Positions 28,097 through 38,650 are shown, counted from the stretch's first letter. The stretch: DNA of 64,000 nt from Helicobacter pylori (GCF_009689985.1 NZ_QBAW01000003.1:117028-181027), one strand, 5' to 3'. Program-made: numbers and translations. The notes: generated by a model not told the origin, from the letters alone.

Positions 28097-28606
28097 CTAC
28101 TCGTTGTATCGCACTTGCGAATAAATGCAACGAAATCTCTTCACATAAGCGCCATTAGGGTTGTGTTTCATTCCCCCATTGTAAGCGCCTATTGCCATTT
28201 CTACTAATTGATACACGCTTTTGTTGGGGTGTTTTTGTTTGTAATAATCAAAATTTTCTTTTAAAATTTGTTTGGCTAATTGGATCGCAAAACCCACATC
28301 GTTTAACAATTTGGTTTTGAGAAGCGTTTTAGAATAGGTAGGGTAGAATTTTTTAGCGGTGTTCAAAGTGATATGAAACATGGAATAAGAAGTGTCTTTT
28401 TGGGAAATTTCACGCTTGTTGTTCAACCCTAGAGAGCTTTCTAGTAAAGCGATAGAGATGAGCGTTCTGCACACCACTTCATTGTCGCAGCCTTTTTGAT
28501 GGATATGGATAAGATTTTCGTATTGCTTGAAACTAATGGCTACCTTTTGGCATGGATAGGCTAAGGAATTAAGAAGCAAAGTCAGACCAATCCATTTCTC
28601 AAACAA
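28097..28606 (-). CDS. cag4: Cag-gamma, VirB1-like lytic transglycosylase
   Basis: This 169-residue exported muramidase-type protein is thought to open peptidoglycan for T4SS assembly. The N-terminal hydrophobic signal is at residues 5-17. The SLT motif ALLESSLG has its catalytic Glu at 56, followed by SMFHITLNTA and AYNGG (family motif AYNAG). The start is TTG at 28606, as the family length of 169 suggests; the ribosome site is weak and translation is probably coupled to cag3, whose stop is 9 bases upstream. Confidence 0.94.
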   Translation of the reverse strand: MFEKWIGLTLLLNSLAYPCQKVAISFKQYENLIHIHQKGCDNEVVCRTLISIALLESSLGLNNKREISQKDTSYSMFHITLNTAKKFYPTYSKTLLKTKLLNDVGFAIQLAKQILKENFDYYKQKHPNKSVYQLVEMAIGAYNGGMKHNPNGAYVKRFRCIYSQVRYNE

Positions 28607-28615
28607 AACTTTAAC

Positions 28616-30061
28616 TTACTTTGAATCTTTCAGTAACGCTTTTTGTAACTTCTGCTTGTCGTATTTGAGCTTGTCCCTTAGTGGTGAGAGCAGATTTTGA
28701 ACACTCTCATAACCACACAGCATTCCCTCTTTATAGGGATCATTTTTGATTTTTACATAGAGACTAATGCCACTAGCGTAACACAAGCCATTAGACTTGA
28801 TATAGTAGCTCTTAATTTCTTCTTCTAAGTTCCTCAAGTCATTAGGGTTGAGAGGTGTTTTTTTGCTGTAAGAATTTTCACTGATCAAAGTCCCCTCATA
28901 GCTTCTTTTGATCGTGGTTTCTTTATCCACTAACAATCCATTATAATTTTCTTTTTCCTTGACAACTCTCATTGTTTCATCAGGATTACTTGTTCTAGGA
29001 GAAATAGGCACTTCCACCACTCTAGGTTTCTTAGCATTTTTCTTTTTCAGCTCTGCTTCTAAAGCTTTTAGTTTCTTTTGATTTTCTAAGTCTTTGAGCT
29101 TGTATTTAGCCAATTCAGTCTCTTGTTTTTCTTTTTCTGCTAAGAGTTTCTTTTCCCTCTCTTCTTCATTGGCTATGAGTTGGGAGTTAGCGATTAGCTC
29201 TTCTATGAGCTTCTCTTTGCTGTTTTCAGGAGCGGTTTGAGTGGCATAAGGTGATGGTTGAGCCTCATTGGCGTTATTTGTCTCTTTTAGCCTATACAAG
29301 CTATAAGGAGCAATGATATTAGGTTTTTGAGTAGCGCTATCGCTAGTGGGCATAGCTACCATTTCATCTCTTAGGGGCGAACACACTTCATCATTGGGTC
29401 TGCAGATCACATCGTTGGCGTAGTTGAAATACGCGCGTTTTTGTTGTTCAAAAAGCTTATTCTCATCAATTGACGCTCCCTTATCAAGCGTATGGGCATT
29501 GGGATCGCTTCTTTTTGGCACTCTCAAAAAAGTCGCTTGAGCATAAGGCAGGTTTTCATTGATTTTTAAGACAAACTTAGCGTTGCGTTTGTTGAGCGCT
29601 TTTAGAATGTTGTAATACCCATTGACTTGTTCTAGTGAGCCTGTGATGATGATGAGATCCGCATAGGTTCCCATTGCTCTTGTTTTGATAATGGGATTTT
29701 CTATGGATAAGTAGTTGTTGTAATCCAATAGATCCATAGCGTAGAGATAGGTTTTGTCTTTCAAAGCACTATTACCAAACCAATCCCCAAAACTTTTGTC
29801 ATTCACATTCAAGGTGTCGTATATATCAAAAAGCGCTTGAGTTTTTGTGTCATCAACAGAAACATATTGAGGTTTCTTATGATCAGGGATCTGTTGGCGC
29901 TGTTTGGCTTCTTTTTTGAGTCGTTTAGCTTCTTTCTTGGTCTCTTTAGTTTCTTTAGTGGCCTTAATGACCTTATCGGCTTCACTTATTTCTTTAGCAT
30001 AAAGAGTGTTAGAGGTTAGTAAGCCTATGAGCGATACAGAGGTTGCTAGTTTTCTAAACAT
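28616..30061 (-). CDS. cag3: Cag3 (Cag-delta), outer-membrane core complex protein
   Basis: This 481-residue exported protein has a signal peptide (MFRKLATSV...TLYAKE, about residues 1-23), a strongly basic early stretch (KETKKEAKRLKKEAKQRQ) and a Glu/Lys coiled coil at about 285-370. Cag3 binds CagT and forms the peripheral part of the core complex; it is required for CagA translocation. Its ATG overlaps the end of cag2 by 8 bases. Confidence 0.95.
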   Translation of the reverse strand: MFRKLATSVSLIGLLTSNTLYAKEISEADKVIKATKETKETKKEAKRLKKEAKQRQQIPDHKKPQYVSVDDTKTQALFDIYDTLNVNDKSFGDWFGNSALKDKTYLYAMDLLDYNNYLSIENPIIKTRAMGTYADLIIITGSLEQVNGYYNILKALNKRNAKFVLKINENLPYAQATFLRVPKRSDPNAHTLDKGASIDENKLFEQQKRAYFNYANDVICRPNDEVCSPLRDEMVAMPTSDSATQKPNIIAPYSLYRLKETNNANEAQPSPYATQTAPENSKEKLIEELIANSQLIANEEEREKKLLAEKEKQETELAKYKLKDLENQKKLKALEAELKKKNAKKPRVVEVPISPRTSNPDETMRVVKEKENYNGLLVDKETTIKRSYEGTLISENSYSKKTPLNPNDLRNLEEEIKSYYIKSNGLCYASGISLYVKIKNDPYKEGMLCGYESVQNLLSPLRDKLKYDKQKLQKALLKDSK

Positions 30062-30806
30062 TAGTTTCCTTTTTTTTCAGATTGATATAGAGACAAAATT
30101 CCCTTGCATTTAAGATAAGTGATACAGCTGTAAAAAGCTCATTGGGAGTGAATTTTCTGTTAGGAAACCCTAAAAGAACTTTTTCTTCATCAGCCACATT
30201 CTTGTTGAAGCAATCATTTTCTGAGTCTTTGTAAATCTTATATAAATTTTTTTTGAAAGTCTCTTCAAACAAATATTCAGTAGGATAGCTTATACGCCCT
30301 TTCATATATAGTTTTTGGACTAATTCTAATATCTGATTGGGGCTGATTTTTAACAGAGAGATTGCCTTTTTTTGTAGGGCGCTCAAGTTGTAGCCTAGAG
30401 ACTCTTGAAAGTTGATCCCTACCCCTTGATCCAATTTAGCCCTTAAAAACCCCCTATTGGACAAATTCTCATACTCTTTGTTGTTTTTAGCTTCTTTGAT
30501 ACTTTCTAGCGTTTCTGAAACGACCCCTTTAGATTTCAAACTTGTCTCTAATGCGTTAATGACATTCTCATCAATTTTTTCTTTGGGTTTGATGTTGAAC
30601 TTATTTGAATCGCCAGTGTGCCTTGAAGCCACTTTTTGCATGACTTCTTTTTGTGCATGTTCGCAGATAAAAATAGAGAATCCTATGATATTAGAAGTCT
30701 TTAGAGAAAAAGAATCTATAGGTTGCTTGTGTAGGTCATGCAGTGAGTAATAAACCACTAGAACACCTAAATTTTTGAAATTTTCTCTTATTCTTTCTTC
30801 AGTCAA
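30054..30806 (-). CDS. cag2: Cag2 (Cag-epsilon), full-length here
   Basis: This 250-residue charged protein has no signal peptide, uses a TTG start at 30806 (MTEERIREN) and is dispensable for known Cag functions. The annotated cag2 of some strains is much shorter; here one frame runs through. It resembles, loosely, a topoisomerase-type C-terminal fragment (KGRISYPTEY is seen in type IA enzymes), which is only a suggestion. A possible GAGGT site is about 12 bases upstream. cag1 ends 15 bases upstream. Confidence 0.75.
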   Translation of the reverse strand: MTEERIRENFKNLGVLVVYYSLHDLHKQPIDSFSLKTSNIIGFSIFICEHAQKEVMQKVASRHTGDSNKFNIKPKEKIDENVINALETSLKSKGVVSETLESIKEAKNNKEYENLSNRGFLRAKLDQGVGINFQESLGYNLSALQKKAISLLKISPNQILELVQKLYMKGRISYPTEYLFEETFKKNLYKIYKDSENDCFNKNVADEEKVLLGFPNRKFTPNELFTAVSLILNAREFCLYINLKKKETNV

Positions 30807-30821
30807 AATCGCTGTTTTACC

Positions 30822-31169
30822 TCAATCTTTATTCTCTTTAGCTTCAGTTGGTCCGTTGGTAACGCTTGTTGCTTGAGATTTTTGGGTTTCGTTATTGACA
30901 GTTGTTGCCGCTTTAGGTTGTTTTTTGGACAATTTTTCAACTAATTTCACTAAGTTGATATTAGAAAAAGACAAAAAGATTCCTATTGCGACAAAGATTA
31001 TCCCAACAATCCCCATAGCACCGCTCAAGACACAACATAAAACCCCTGCTCCAATGAGACCTAATGCATCATAACGCTTGTCAGTCAAACTGTTTTTGAA
31101 AAAATTTACAAAAGCGTTTGGTTTCTTTGTTTCATGGGTTGTTTCAGTTGTATTGATTGTGTCAGCCAT
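30822..31169 (-). CDS. cag1: Cag1 (Cag-zeta), small membrane protein at island edge
   Basis: This 115-residue protein has two membrane segments (about residues 35-52 and 54-72, LIGAGVLCCVLSGAM onward) and a Thr/Ala/Asn-rich tail. Its role is unknown and it is dispensable. The ATG at 31169 was chosen over upstream starts because GGAGGTAAT lies 5 bases before it; the length equals the usual Cag1. A TATAAT -10 box (31230-31235) gives a leader of about 54 bases. First gene of cag1-2-3-gamma. Confidence 0.9.
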   Translation of the reverse strand: MADTINTTETTHETKKPNAFVNFFKNSLTDKRYDALGLIGAGVLCCVLSGAMGIVGIIFVAIGIFLSFSNINLVKLVEKLSKKQPKAATTVNNETQKSQATSVTNGPTEAKENKD

Positions 31170-31229
31170 AGCATTACCTCCATAATGGTATATTTTCAAT
31201 TTGTTACTACTATGAAACAAATCCATGTC

Positions 31230-31235
31230 ATTATA
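31230..31235 (-). promoter_or_regulatory. -10 box of cag1-cag2-cag3-cag-gamma
   Basis: TATAAT on the - strand (TTGCTATAATGAC), about 61 bases upstream of the cag1 start. Confidence 0.6.
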
Positions 31236-31300
31236 GCAAAAAATATAAAACCATCTCCATGTTGTCATTATGCTGTTGTTTGTAATTTAAAAAAGATGAT

Positions 31301-31331
31301 AAAACAGGCTAAAGAATGGCTCAAATTGTAA
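31301..31331 (+). repeat. 31-bp cagPAI border direct repeat
   Basis: The 31 bases here, read on the - strand, match the known direct repeat flanking the cagPAI (TTACAATTTGAGCCATTCTT and on), with one apparent difference near the distal end (GCC for GCT). The partner copy would lie past cagA off the left edge. It marks the presumed integration and excision site. Confidence 0.85.
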
Positions 31332-31342
31332 AAGGACTTGAC

Positions 31343-32195
31343 ATGTTTAAAGATTTTTATCGCACCACCCTCTCTTTTTTAAAGCCTTTATTGCTTTCAT
31401 TAGGTTTATTGTTGCCGTTTTCACTTTGTATAGCTGATGAATATATTAGCATAAGTGATGATTGGGATGAAAGGGCGCGAAATCAGTGGGATGAAATTGC
31501 GCGAAATCATAAGACATATTATTTTGAAAATGGTTTAGACCATTTTAATCAAGGCCAATACAAACAAGCCTTTAAAGATTTTAAATTGGCGCAAGAATAC
31601 AGCATTGGGCTTGGCAGTGTTTATAGCCAAAATGTATTTGGAGGGAAAGGGCGTGAAAGTGGATTACAAAAAAGCGCAATTCTATGCACAAAACGCTATC
31701 AAAGGGTATGGGAGCGGATTTTTAGGGGGCGCTTTAATTTTAGGATACATGCAAGCAGAAGGCTTAGGGATGAAAAAGGATTTGAAACAAGCGCTCAAGA
31801 CTTACAGGCATGTGGTTCGCATGTTTTCTAATAAAAGCACAAATTATTTTGCTAACAATTTTAGATTACCAAACCTTGCGTTCACTAGTATGCTTATTGG
31901 ATCGCGATTCATTGATCTTTCAGGTTTGAGCGCGAATCCTATAAAATTTGGAAAGAAATTTGGAATACTTGTTAAGAAATCCACTCAAATCAAAGATAAG
32001 ACACTTCTTTGGGAAGATATTGCTGAAATTTCAAGCAATATTATTTTACTCAAACAACAAATGGGGGAAATCCTTTATAGAATTGGGATCGCTTATAAAG
32101 AAGGGCTTGGCACCAGAAAACAAAAAAGTAGGGCTAAAAAATTCTTGCAAAAATCCGCAGAATTTGGCTATGAAAAAGCTATGGAAGCTCTGTAG
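31343..32195 (+). pseudogene. HP0519-like Sel1-repeat exported protein, frameshifted
   Basis: Two frames together give one Sel1-like protein. The first, from ATG 31343 (AAAGGA upstream, signal peptide ending ..LCIADE), reads to about ..LAQEYSIG. The second, open from 31605 to 32195, continues with MYLEGKGVKVDYKKA and AEGLGMKKDLKQALK, the Sel1 repeat hallmarks. The switch lies near 31600-31620 and equals a one-base change. Joined, the protein would be about 283 residues. As read, translation leaves the Sel1 frame and stops at 31831. An assembly error is possible. Confidence 0.8.
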
Positions 32196-32278
32196 TTTTT
32201 AATCAAACTTATATCAAAGCTTTAAGGATTAGAAAAATCCGCTTAGATTACCCTAATTAAAACAGAGCCTTATTTTTC

Positions 32279-33271
32279 TTATTTTTCCATTATAATAGAC
32301 ACTTGATTGTTTTCAATTTCTATATAGAGTTCTTTTTGAGAATTGGAGCTATAAGAGAGCTTGTTTTGCTGGTAGGCTTTGTAATCTTGGTCAAACACCA
32401 CATAAAACAAGCGTTTGTTTTGAGAGTTGGGGTAAGGGATCACATTGATAGAAGAAAAAGCGATATTCTTTTTTTCATTTTTTGCAAACACCCTTTTTTT
32501 ATACTCTTTAAAAGCGTTGAATTTCATGCCGTCATAGCGAGTGAAATTGGGGTTATAAAAACGCATGTAGCGTTCAAAATCGCCCCTAGCCCAGGCTTCT
32601 TTCCATTGAAAAAGGGAGCTTAAAATCATGCTCAATTCTTCTTTGGTGCTTGGGAAAAACTTGTCTTCATAGGTGATAAGGAACGCTTTTTCGCCTTTTA
32701 ACACTTTGTCATAAGAGCTTAAAAGCGGGTTTTCAATCGCAATACAGCCCTTGGTGTTCAATTCATTCCGATCGCCATTTAAAGGCATTCCATGCACCCA
32801 AATGCCATGCCCGGTGCGTTTTTTCAAGGTGTCATACAAATTAGGGTAATTCGTTACAAAAGCCAAAACGCCATAATATTGATCCAAGCGCTCTAATTTC
32901 TGCGTGATACGATACACTCCAATGGGCGTGGCCAAATCGCCCTCTAAAGTTTTATCGCCCTTTTTAGAGCCTACAAGGGCTTTAGAGCTGTTGATTTTTT
33001 TAAGCATGTTGTTGTCTATCTCATAAAACTCCAAACTGGGCTTGGATTTATCCGCTACAAATAAAAACTGCTTGTTTTGATAATAGCCAAAATCCGTGTC
33101 CTTGTTTTGAAGCTCTTCTGCCCAAAAAGATTTATCCGCTAAATAAGAATCCAGCTTTTGACCCACCACTTCCAAGCCTTGTTTTTGATAAAGGTGCATG
33201 ATTTCTAACAAACGATCACTAGCATTCAATCCCACAAACCCCATTAACAGAGCCGATAATATTTTTTTCAA
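32279..33271 (-). CDS. csd6: Csd6, L,D-carboxypeptidase for cell shape
   Basis: This 330-residue periplasmic enzyme has a signal peptide (1-17). It trims muropeptide tetrapeptides to tripeptides, which maintains helical cell shape. The YkuD/L,D-transpeptidase domain is at about 60-215, with HGIWVHG (His160) and TKGCIA (Cys176) as catalytic residues. The C-terminal part is an NTF2-like domain (about 220-330). Its ATG overlaps the era stop by four bases, making it the last gene of rplI-hslV-hslU-era-csd6. Confidence 0.95.
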   Translation of the reverse strand: MKKILSALLMGFVGLNASDRLLEIMHLYQKQGLEVVGQKLDSYLADKSFWAEELQNKDTDFGYYQNKQFLFVADKSKPSLEFYEIDNNMLKKINSSKALVGSKKGDKTLEGDLATPIGVYRITQKLERLDQYYGVLAFVTNYPNLYDTLKKRTGHGIWVHGMPLNGDRNELNTKGCIAIENPLLSSYDKVLKGEKAFLITYEDKFFPSTKEELSMILSSLFQWKEAWARGDFERYMRFYNPNFTRYDGMKFNAFKEYKKRVFAKNEKKNIAFSSINVIPYPNSQNKRLFYVVFDQDYKAYQQNKLSYSSNSQKELYIEIENNQVSIIMEK

Positions 33272-34173
33272 TCCCTATTCCTTTGATGGATATAACCCAG
33301 TTTTTGCAAGCTCTTTTCTTCCTTACTCCATGATTTTTGAGCGATCACTTGCAAGTTTAAAAAAACCTTTTTTTCGCCCACTTCTTGCATTTTCAATCTA
33401 GCGTTAGTCCCGATGCGTTTGATATTCACCCCGTTTTTGCCTATCACGATTTTTTTTTGGCTTTCTTTTTCTACGATAATGCGTGCATACACCTTATCTA
33501 TGCGTTCTTCTTCTATAAATTTATCAATTACCACATCGCTTTCATAAGGGATTTCATCGCTCAAAAAATCAAACAAACTCTCCCTAATGATTTCCTTATA
33601 AATATCGCGCATTTTTTCATCGCTCATCAAATCCTTTTCAAAAAGCCATGCGCTAGGGCTTAAATGCTTGCTGATGCATTCTAAAAGCGCGTTTAAATTT
33701 TGAGATTTTTTCGCGCTCAAAGGCGCTAAATCTAAAAATTGCGACGCGTATTGTTGATACTCTTGTAATTTTTGTAAAACCTGCTTATGCGTGGCGGTGT
33801 CAATCTTACTCACAGCCAAGATATGGGGTTTTTGGCACAAACTCAAAAACTCTTCATAGCCTTTTAAATCATCATGCACAGAAGCCAAAAAAACACACAA
33901 TTCAGCATCGCCCATCGCTTTTAAAGCCTGTGAGAGCATGCACTGGTTGAGTAATTTTTCTTGATGATGAAGCCCTGGTGTGTCTAAAAAAATGATTTGG
34001 CTCTCATACCCTTCTTTATCCTTAAAAGGCACGATGCATTTCATCAATTTTCTGGTCGCATTAGCCTTATGCGAAACAAGGGCTAAATGAGCGTTTAATA
34101 AAGTGTTTAAAAGAGTGCTTTTTCCAGCGTTTGGTTTGCCCATAAGAGCTACAAAGCCCGCCTTAGTTTTCAT
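33268..34173 (-). CDS. era: Era, ribosome-assembly GTPase
   Basis: This 301-residue GTPase is needed for 30S subunit maturation. G1 GKPNAGKS is at 12-19, G3 is DTPG, and G4 appears as VSKID rather than the usual NKxD. The KH domain follows at about 215-290 ([11 protein letters not shown]). It overlaps hslU at TAATG, sharing one base, so translation is coupled. Confidence 0.96.
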   Translation of the reverse strand: MKTKAGFVALMGKPNAGKSTLLNTLLNAHLALVSHKANATRKLMKCIVPFKDKEGYESQIIFLDTPGLHHQEKLLNQCMLSQALKAMGDAELCVFLASVHDDLKGYEEFLSLCQKPHILAVSKIDTATHKQVLQKLQEYQQYASQFLDLAPLSAKKSQNLNALLECISKHLSPSAWLFEKDLMSDEKMRDIYKEIIRESLFDFLSDEIPYESDVVIDKFIEEERIDKVYARIIVEKESQKKIVIGKNGVNIKRIGTNARLKMQEVGEKKVFLNLQVIAQKSWSKEEKSLQKLGYIHQRNRD

Positions 34174-35504
34174 TATAAAATATACTTCACTAAATTTTCA
34201 TCAGCCACTAAATCCTCTAGTTTTGATTGAACCAACTCTTTAGTGATAGTAACATTTTGCCCAGAATAATCCTCCGCTTCAAAACTAATGTCTTCTAGCA
34301 CTTTTTCAATGGTGGTGTGCAACCTTCTAGCGCCTATATCTTCGCTTTTTTGATTGGCGTTATAAGAGAGTTTGGCTAACTCTTTGATCGCGTTATCTTC
34401 AAACGCAATTTCTACGCCTTCCACTTTTAAAAGGGCTTGGTATTGCTTGATGATAGAGGTTTTAGTTTGGGTTAAAATCATATACATGATTTCTTCGGTT
34501 AAACTCTCTAACTCCACCCTTAAAGGGAAACGGCCTTGCAATTCAGGGATAAGATCGCTTGGCTTAGCAAGATGAAAAGCCCCTGCTGCAATGAATAAAA
34601 TATGCTCTGTTTTAATAGAGCCATATTTCGTATTCACCACACTCCCCTCTACAATCGGCAACAAATCCCTTTGAACCCCCTCTTTACTGGGATCTTGACG
34701 GCCTCCTTCTTTAGAGCTTACAGCGATCTTATCAATTTCATCAATAAAAATCACCCCTGAACTTTCCGCACGCTTCAAGCCTTCCATTTTAATGGATTCG
34801 CCATCTAAAAGCGTGTCGCTAATTTCTGCCTTTAGGGCTTCTTTAGCCTCTTTAACGCTTAAAGTTTTTTTGACTTTATCATGTTCTTTATGGAAAACCT
34901 TAATCAAGTTTTCTTGAACCCTTAAAATTTCAGGCGGCACATTAGAATCAATTTCTATGCTTTTTTTACGCACTTCAATTTCAATTTCTCGGCTATCCAA
35001 CTCGCCTTGCACGATTCTTTGTTGCATTTTTAAAAGGCTGTTAGCGTATTCTTGTTTTTTTTCTTCGCTCACCCCATTAGGCAAGGGGGGTAGGAGTTTT
35101 TTAGCGATTTTTTCTATAACCGCCTCTTCAATCTTGTCTTTTAATCTTTCTTTATGCTCATTTTCCACTAAAAGCACGCTGTTATTGACCAAATCCCTTA
35201 CCATAGACTCCACATCACGCCCCACAAAACCCACTTCTGTGTACTTGCTCGCTTCCACTTTCACAAAGGGGAGTTCCATGATTTTTGCTATTCTTCTTGC
35301 GATTTCCGTTTTACCCACACCAGTAGAGCCAATCATTAAAATGTTTTTAGGCGTGATTTCTTCTTGTAAGGATTTTTCCAGTTGCAAACGCCTGTAACGA
35401 TTCCTAAAAGCGATAGCGATAGACTTTTTAGCTTCCTTTTGCCCAATGATGTATTCATCTAAATAAGCGACAATTTCTCTTGGGGTCATATTCAATTTAG
35501 ACAT
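34173..35504 (-). CDS. hslU: HslU, ATPase of the HslUV protease
   Basis: This 443-residue AAA+ unfoldase feeds substrates to HslV. Walker A GSTGVGKT is at 59-66, Walker B VIFIDEID is near residue 250, and the C-terminus is short and hydrophobic (LVKYIL), as needed for docking to HslV. The family pore motif ([18 protein letters not shown]) is at about 84-101. It shares one base with both hslV and era (TAATG). Confidence 0.97.
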   Translation of the reverse strand: MSKLNMTPREIVAYLDEYIIGQKEAKKSIAIAFRNRYRRLQLEKSLQEEITPKNILMIGSTGVGKTEIARRIAKIMELPFVKVEASKYTEVGFVGRDVESMVRDLVNNSVLLVENEHKERLKDKIEEAVIEKIAKKLLPPLPNGVSEEKKQEYANSLLKMQQRIVQGELDSREIEIEVRKKSIEIDSNVPPEILRVQENLIKVFHKEHDKVKKTLSVKEAKEALKAEISDTLLDGESIKMEGLKRAESSGVIFIDEIDKIAVSSKEGGRQDPSKEGVQRDLLPIVEGSVVNTKYGSIKTEHILFIAAGAFHLAKPSDLIPELQGRFPLRVELESLTEEIMYMILTQTKTSIIKQYQALLKVEGVEIAFEDNAIKELAKLSYNANQKSEDIGARRLHTTIEKVLEDISFEAEDYSGQNVTITKELVQSKLEDLVADENLVKYIL

Positions 35505-36046
35505 TAAAGCTCCAAAATTTTAATATTCGTGTTGGTGTAAATACAAAGATCCCCTGCGATTTTTAAGGACTCTTCTACAAGTTTTCTAGGCTCTAAATGA
35601 GCGAAGTTATCTAAAGCCCTAGCCGCGCTTAAGGCGTAATTCCCCCCACTCCCAATAGCAGCGATCTTATTGTCTTCGGCTTCTAAAACATCGCCTGTGC
35701 CGCTCAAAATAAAAATGTGATCCAAATTTAAAACGATCATCATCGCTTCCAGTCGGCGTAAATACTTGTCTTTGCGCCATTCCTTACTGAAATCCACCAC
35801 GCTTTTAAACAAATCCCCTTTTTTGCTCTCCAATATGCGTTCAAACATATCAAACAAACTAAAAGCGTCCGCGGTGCTTCCGGCAAACCCGCTTAAAACC
35901 TGGTTGTGATACAAGCTTCTGATTTTTGTCGCATTGGCTTTGACTACGCAATTACCCAAAGTTACCTGCCCATCGCCTCCAATGAGCGCGAACTTTTTAT
36001 GATTCAATTCCCCTCTATAGCCTAAAATCGTTGTCGCTTCAAACAT
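35504..36046 (-). CDS. hslV: HslV, proteasome-like peptidase
   Basis: This 180-residue threonine protease subunit begins [12 protein letters not shown], so cleavage after Ala4 would expose the catalytic Thr (TTILGYR matches the HslV TTIVAVR start). [10 protein letters not shown], the family signature, follows. It assembles in rings capped by HslU. It lies 3 bases after rplI. Confidence 0.96.
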   Translation of the reverse strand: MFEATTILGYRGELNHKKFALIGGDGQVTLGNCVVKANATKIRSLYHNQVLSGFAGSTADAFSLFDMFERILESKKGDLFKSVVDFSKEWRKDKYLRRLEAMMIVLNLDHIFILSGTGDVLEAEDNKIAAIGSGGNYALSAARALDNFAHLEPRKLVEESLKIAGDLCIYTNTNIKILEL

Positions 36047-36049
36047 TTT

Positions 36050-36499
36050 CTACTCAGCCACCACATCAATTTTAAATGCGCCCGCAATCCCCGATCCAAG
36101 TTTGACTTCAATCTCATAAATCCCTGTGCTTTTAATCGGGTGTTTGAGCTCAATGTCTTTTTTATCTAAATCTAAACTCGCATGCTGTTCTTTCAAACGC
36201 TCCGTGATTTCTTCTTTAGTGATCGCTCCAAATAAAGAGCCGTTCGCGCCGACTTTTTTATGGATAGTCAGCGTGATGGTCTGTAAAGTTTCTACCATTT
36301 GCAATTTTTGTGCCTTTTCTAGGGCTTCTTTTTCCGCTTTCTTTTTGACTTCGGCTTTGTATTTGTTGATCACTTCGTTAGTGGCGAGTTTGGCTTTTTG
36401 GTTAGCGATTAAAAAGTTATTCCCATAGCCATCTTTAACCTCACACACTTCACCCGCTTTGCCTAAATTTTTCACATCTTCTAATAATAGAACTTTCAT
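36050..36499 (-). CDS. rplI: Ribosomal protein bL9
   Basis: This 149-residue large-subunit protein starts [18 protein letters not shown], the bL9 signature, with a connecting helix and a C-terminal domain. Two ATGs are adjacent (36502 and 36499). The second is preferred because it matches the family N-terminus and has better spacing from AAAGGGG. A TATAAT -10 box lies about 32 bases upstream. Head of the hslV-hslU-era-csd6 run. Confidence 0.97.
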   Translation of the reverse strand: MKVLLLEDVKNLGKAGEVCEVKDGYGNNFLIANQKAKLATNEVINKYKAEVKKKAEKEALEKAQKLQMVETLQTITLTIHKKVGANGSLFGAITKEEITERLKEQHASLDLDKKDIELKHPIKSTGIYEIEVKLGSGIAGAFKIDVVAE

Positions 36500-36530
36500 C
36501 ATATCCCCTTTAAGTTGTAAGTAATTTGTA

Positions 36531-36536
36531 ATTATA
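36531..36536 (-). promoter_or_regulatory. -10 box of rplI-hslVU-era-csd6
   Basis: TATAAT on the - strand (GAGTATAATTAC), about 32 bases upstream of rplI. Confidence 0.6.
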
Positions 36537-36561
36537 CTCTTTATTTTAATAAGTTGGGTTT

Positions 36562-38622
36562 TTATTGCCTATTCCTACCACCCATCTGTTTTTCTAAAGC
36601 CTGCTTGATCAATCCCAAACAATAAGGGATATTCTCTTTTGTTTCTAACTTTACTTCCACATCTCCAACACCCAAATGACCGGTTTTGGAAACATCTCTA
36701 ATTTTTAGTTTTTCCTCTATTTCATCTTGTAACTCAGAAAAATCCATCTTTAAATACAGATTTAATTCATATTCTAAGGGAACAATACTCACAAAAATGG
36801 TGCCATGCTTATAGGTTATGTAATGTTTCATAAAATTTTCAGTTATCCTTTCATCAAGGGCCTTAATTTCTTTTCTTAAAATATCAAACAATTCCCTTGA
36901 ATCAGGGCCAAACTTATAAGAGCTTAAATCATAAGCCTTTAATGTTTCAGGGTCTAGCTTTGGATAAGTCCAAATCTTTAAAGCCCAATCTGCTAAATCA
37001 TTAGCTCTTTTTTCAATCTCTTTTTCGCCAAAAGATTCCAAATCTTTTAAACCTTGATTGAGCTTTAATGAGCTTTGTTTGAAGCCCTTCTCCATATCTC
37101 TTTTTTCTTGGAAAGAATTGTTACTATACTTCTCGTTATAACCGGTTAGAGTGAGATTCCCTATTGTGTGGAGGTATTTCTCGTGTATCGCTTCAAAATT
37201 TTCACCCAAATCCCTTTTCCATTCAAAAGTAAGGGTTTGAGGCATTATATGTTCTGTATTGCATTTTTGAGTATCGACCGGTTCTTTTGTGTCAAAATTT
37301 TCTAACCTTTCAAGAAAGTTTTTAGTTTTCCATGGTTTCTTTTTATCATAAAGTTCTTTCGTAATAAAAGAATCTTTAAATTCAGAATCGTTTGGAAATT
37401 TTTGCTTCCCTGTTAGCGACCCAAAATGCTCCTCCACGCTTTTAAGGTATTGCTTTTTATCAATCTTTTTTGTAAAAGAGGGAAAGAATTTATTGAGTCC
37501 GTTGGAAGGAATACCACACACCGCCCTTCTGCAAAGATAGCTCTCTGTTAAAGCGATAATAGAGATAAAATCCTGATTGGATAAAACGCCATCCTTATAA
37601 TCGCTATAAAGCTCTAGTAATAGCGGATACACCACATCCATCTCTAAATCTACAAGAAAACTTAAAGCCTTGTTTAAATCTTTATCGGCTTCTTTTTTGA
37701 ATGCAATCTGGCAAAAATACCCGCAATATTTTTGCAAATCTTTTAATAAATCCTCTATTTCTATCCCTTCTTTTTGCTGGTAACCCTTGAAAGCTTCATA
37801 AACTCTTTTCTCAATGGGAATCTTTCCTGTTTTGATCGTGAGGTAATGCCGGACAAACCGATCAAATAATTTTTCATTTTGTTTAAAATCCTCCTCCATA
37901 GCCCTCCAATATCTATTATAAAAATCTTCCTGTTTTTCAACCTCTGTTTCCATTATGATATAGTTTCTGATCAAATCCGTTTGCGTGAGTTCGATACCTT
38001 TTGAGTTCATGCTCTCAAAAATAAGTTGAGGATCATCTTTCTCTTTTTCTAAAGCAATCCAAACTATCATGAGTTTGTCTAATCCTTTAAAAATGGTTTC
38101 TAGTTTGTCGGTGTTTTCACTGATCCATTTTTCAAATAATTTAAAATTTTCCACTATTTTTAACGAAGGCTCGCTCGGTTTTCTTTTGTCTTTATCAATC
38201 AAAGACAGCAAGGTGTCTTTATCAGACTCTGATGAGATGAGTCTGAATTTCTTATCGCCGTCCTTATCGCTGTTAATAAGATAGCTCTCTATTTTTTTAC
38301 GCGAAAATTTTTCCAAAATTTTAACTTCATCGCTTAAGCGATTCCTTAAAGCGATGAGTAAAAGCGTGATAGTGGTGAGCCTTTGTTGGCCGTCAATGAT
38401 GAGTAATGGGCTAGAGTGCGTATTACCATCTCGCACATACAAAATAGAACCGATAAAATGCCCATTCGCCTTATCATTTCCACCAATTTTTATAATATCA
38501 TCCCATAATTGTTCGCATTGTTCCTTTTTCCAACTATACAACCTCTGATAGATAGGAATGACAAATTGATTGTTTTGATTTTCTTCAAAAAATCCTAATA
38601 GTGTAGTTGCGTCTGCTTTCAT
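36562..38622 (-). CDS. DUF262/DUF1524 protein, GmrSD-like nuclease
   Basis: This 686-residue two-domain protein has an N-terminal DUF262 domain with [10 protein letters not shown] (22-31) and DGQQRLTT (77-84), the ParB-like NTPase core of GmrS. The C-terminal DUF1524 domain has EHIMPQ (457-462) and [11 protein letters not shown], the His-Asn nuclease core of GmrD. Fused GmrSD-type proteins restrict phage DNA carrying modified cytosine or act as general anti-phage nucleases. It has a strong AAGGAGTG site. It sits between rplI and glnA, where some H. pylori strains have only a short hypothetical gene (HP0513). Target is unknown. Confidence 0.85.
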   Translation of the reverse strand: MKADATTLLGFFEENQNNQFVIPIYQRLYSWKKEQCEQLWDDIIKIGGNDKANGHFIGSILYVRDGNTHSSPLLIIDGQQRLTTITLLLIALRNRLSDEVKILEKFSRKKIESYLINSDKDGDKKFRLISSESDKDTLLSLIDKDKRKPSEPSLKIVENFKLFEKWISENTDKLETIFKGLDKLMIVWIALEKEKDDPQLIFESMNSKGIELTQTDLIRNYIIMETEVEKQEDFYNRYWRAMEEDFKQNEKLFDRFVRHYLTIKTGKIPIEKRVYEAFKGYQQKEGIEIEDLLKDLQKYCGYFCQIAFKKEADKDLNKALSFLVDLEMDVVYPLLLELYSDYKDGVLSNQDFISIIALTESYLCRRAVCGIPSNGLNKFFPSFTKKIDKKQYLKSVEEHFGSLTGKQKFPNDSEFKDSFITKELYDKKKPWKTKNFLERLENFDTKEPVDTQKCNTEHIMPQTLTFEWKRDLGENFEAIHEKYLHTIGNLTLTGYNEKYSNNSFQEKRDMEKGFKQSSLKLNQGLKDLESFGEKEIEKRANDLADWALKIWTYPKLDPETLKAYDLSSYKFGPDSRELFDILRKEIKALDERITENFMKHYITYKHGTIFVSIVPLEYELNLYLKMDFSELQDEIEEKLKIRDVSKTGHLGVGDVEVKLETKENIPYCLGLIKQALEKQMGGRNRQ

Positions 38623-38644
38623 AATACACTCCTTGATTTAGAGG

Positions 38645-38650
38645 ATTTTA
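38645..38650 (-). promoter_or_regulatory. Possible -10 box of the DUF262 gene
   Basis: TAAAAT on the - strand (GCGGTAAAATCC), about 23 bases upstream of the ATG. It is divergent from the glnA promoter. Weak match. Confidence 0.35.

Noticed and set aside
31605..32202. Separate gene starting at 31605
   Set aside because: It is the in-register continuation of the Sel1 protein begun at 31343 and has no signal peptide, so it is best read as part of a frameshifted gene.
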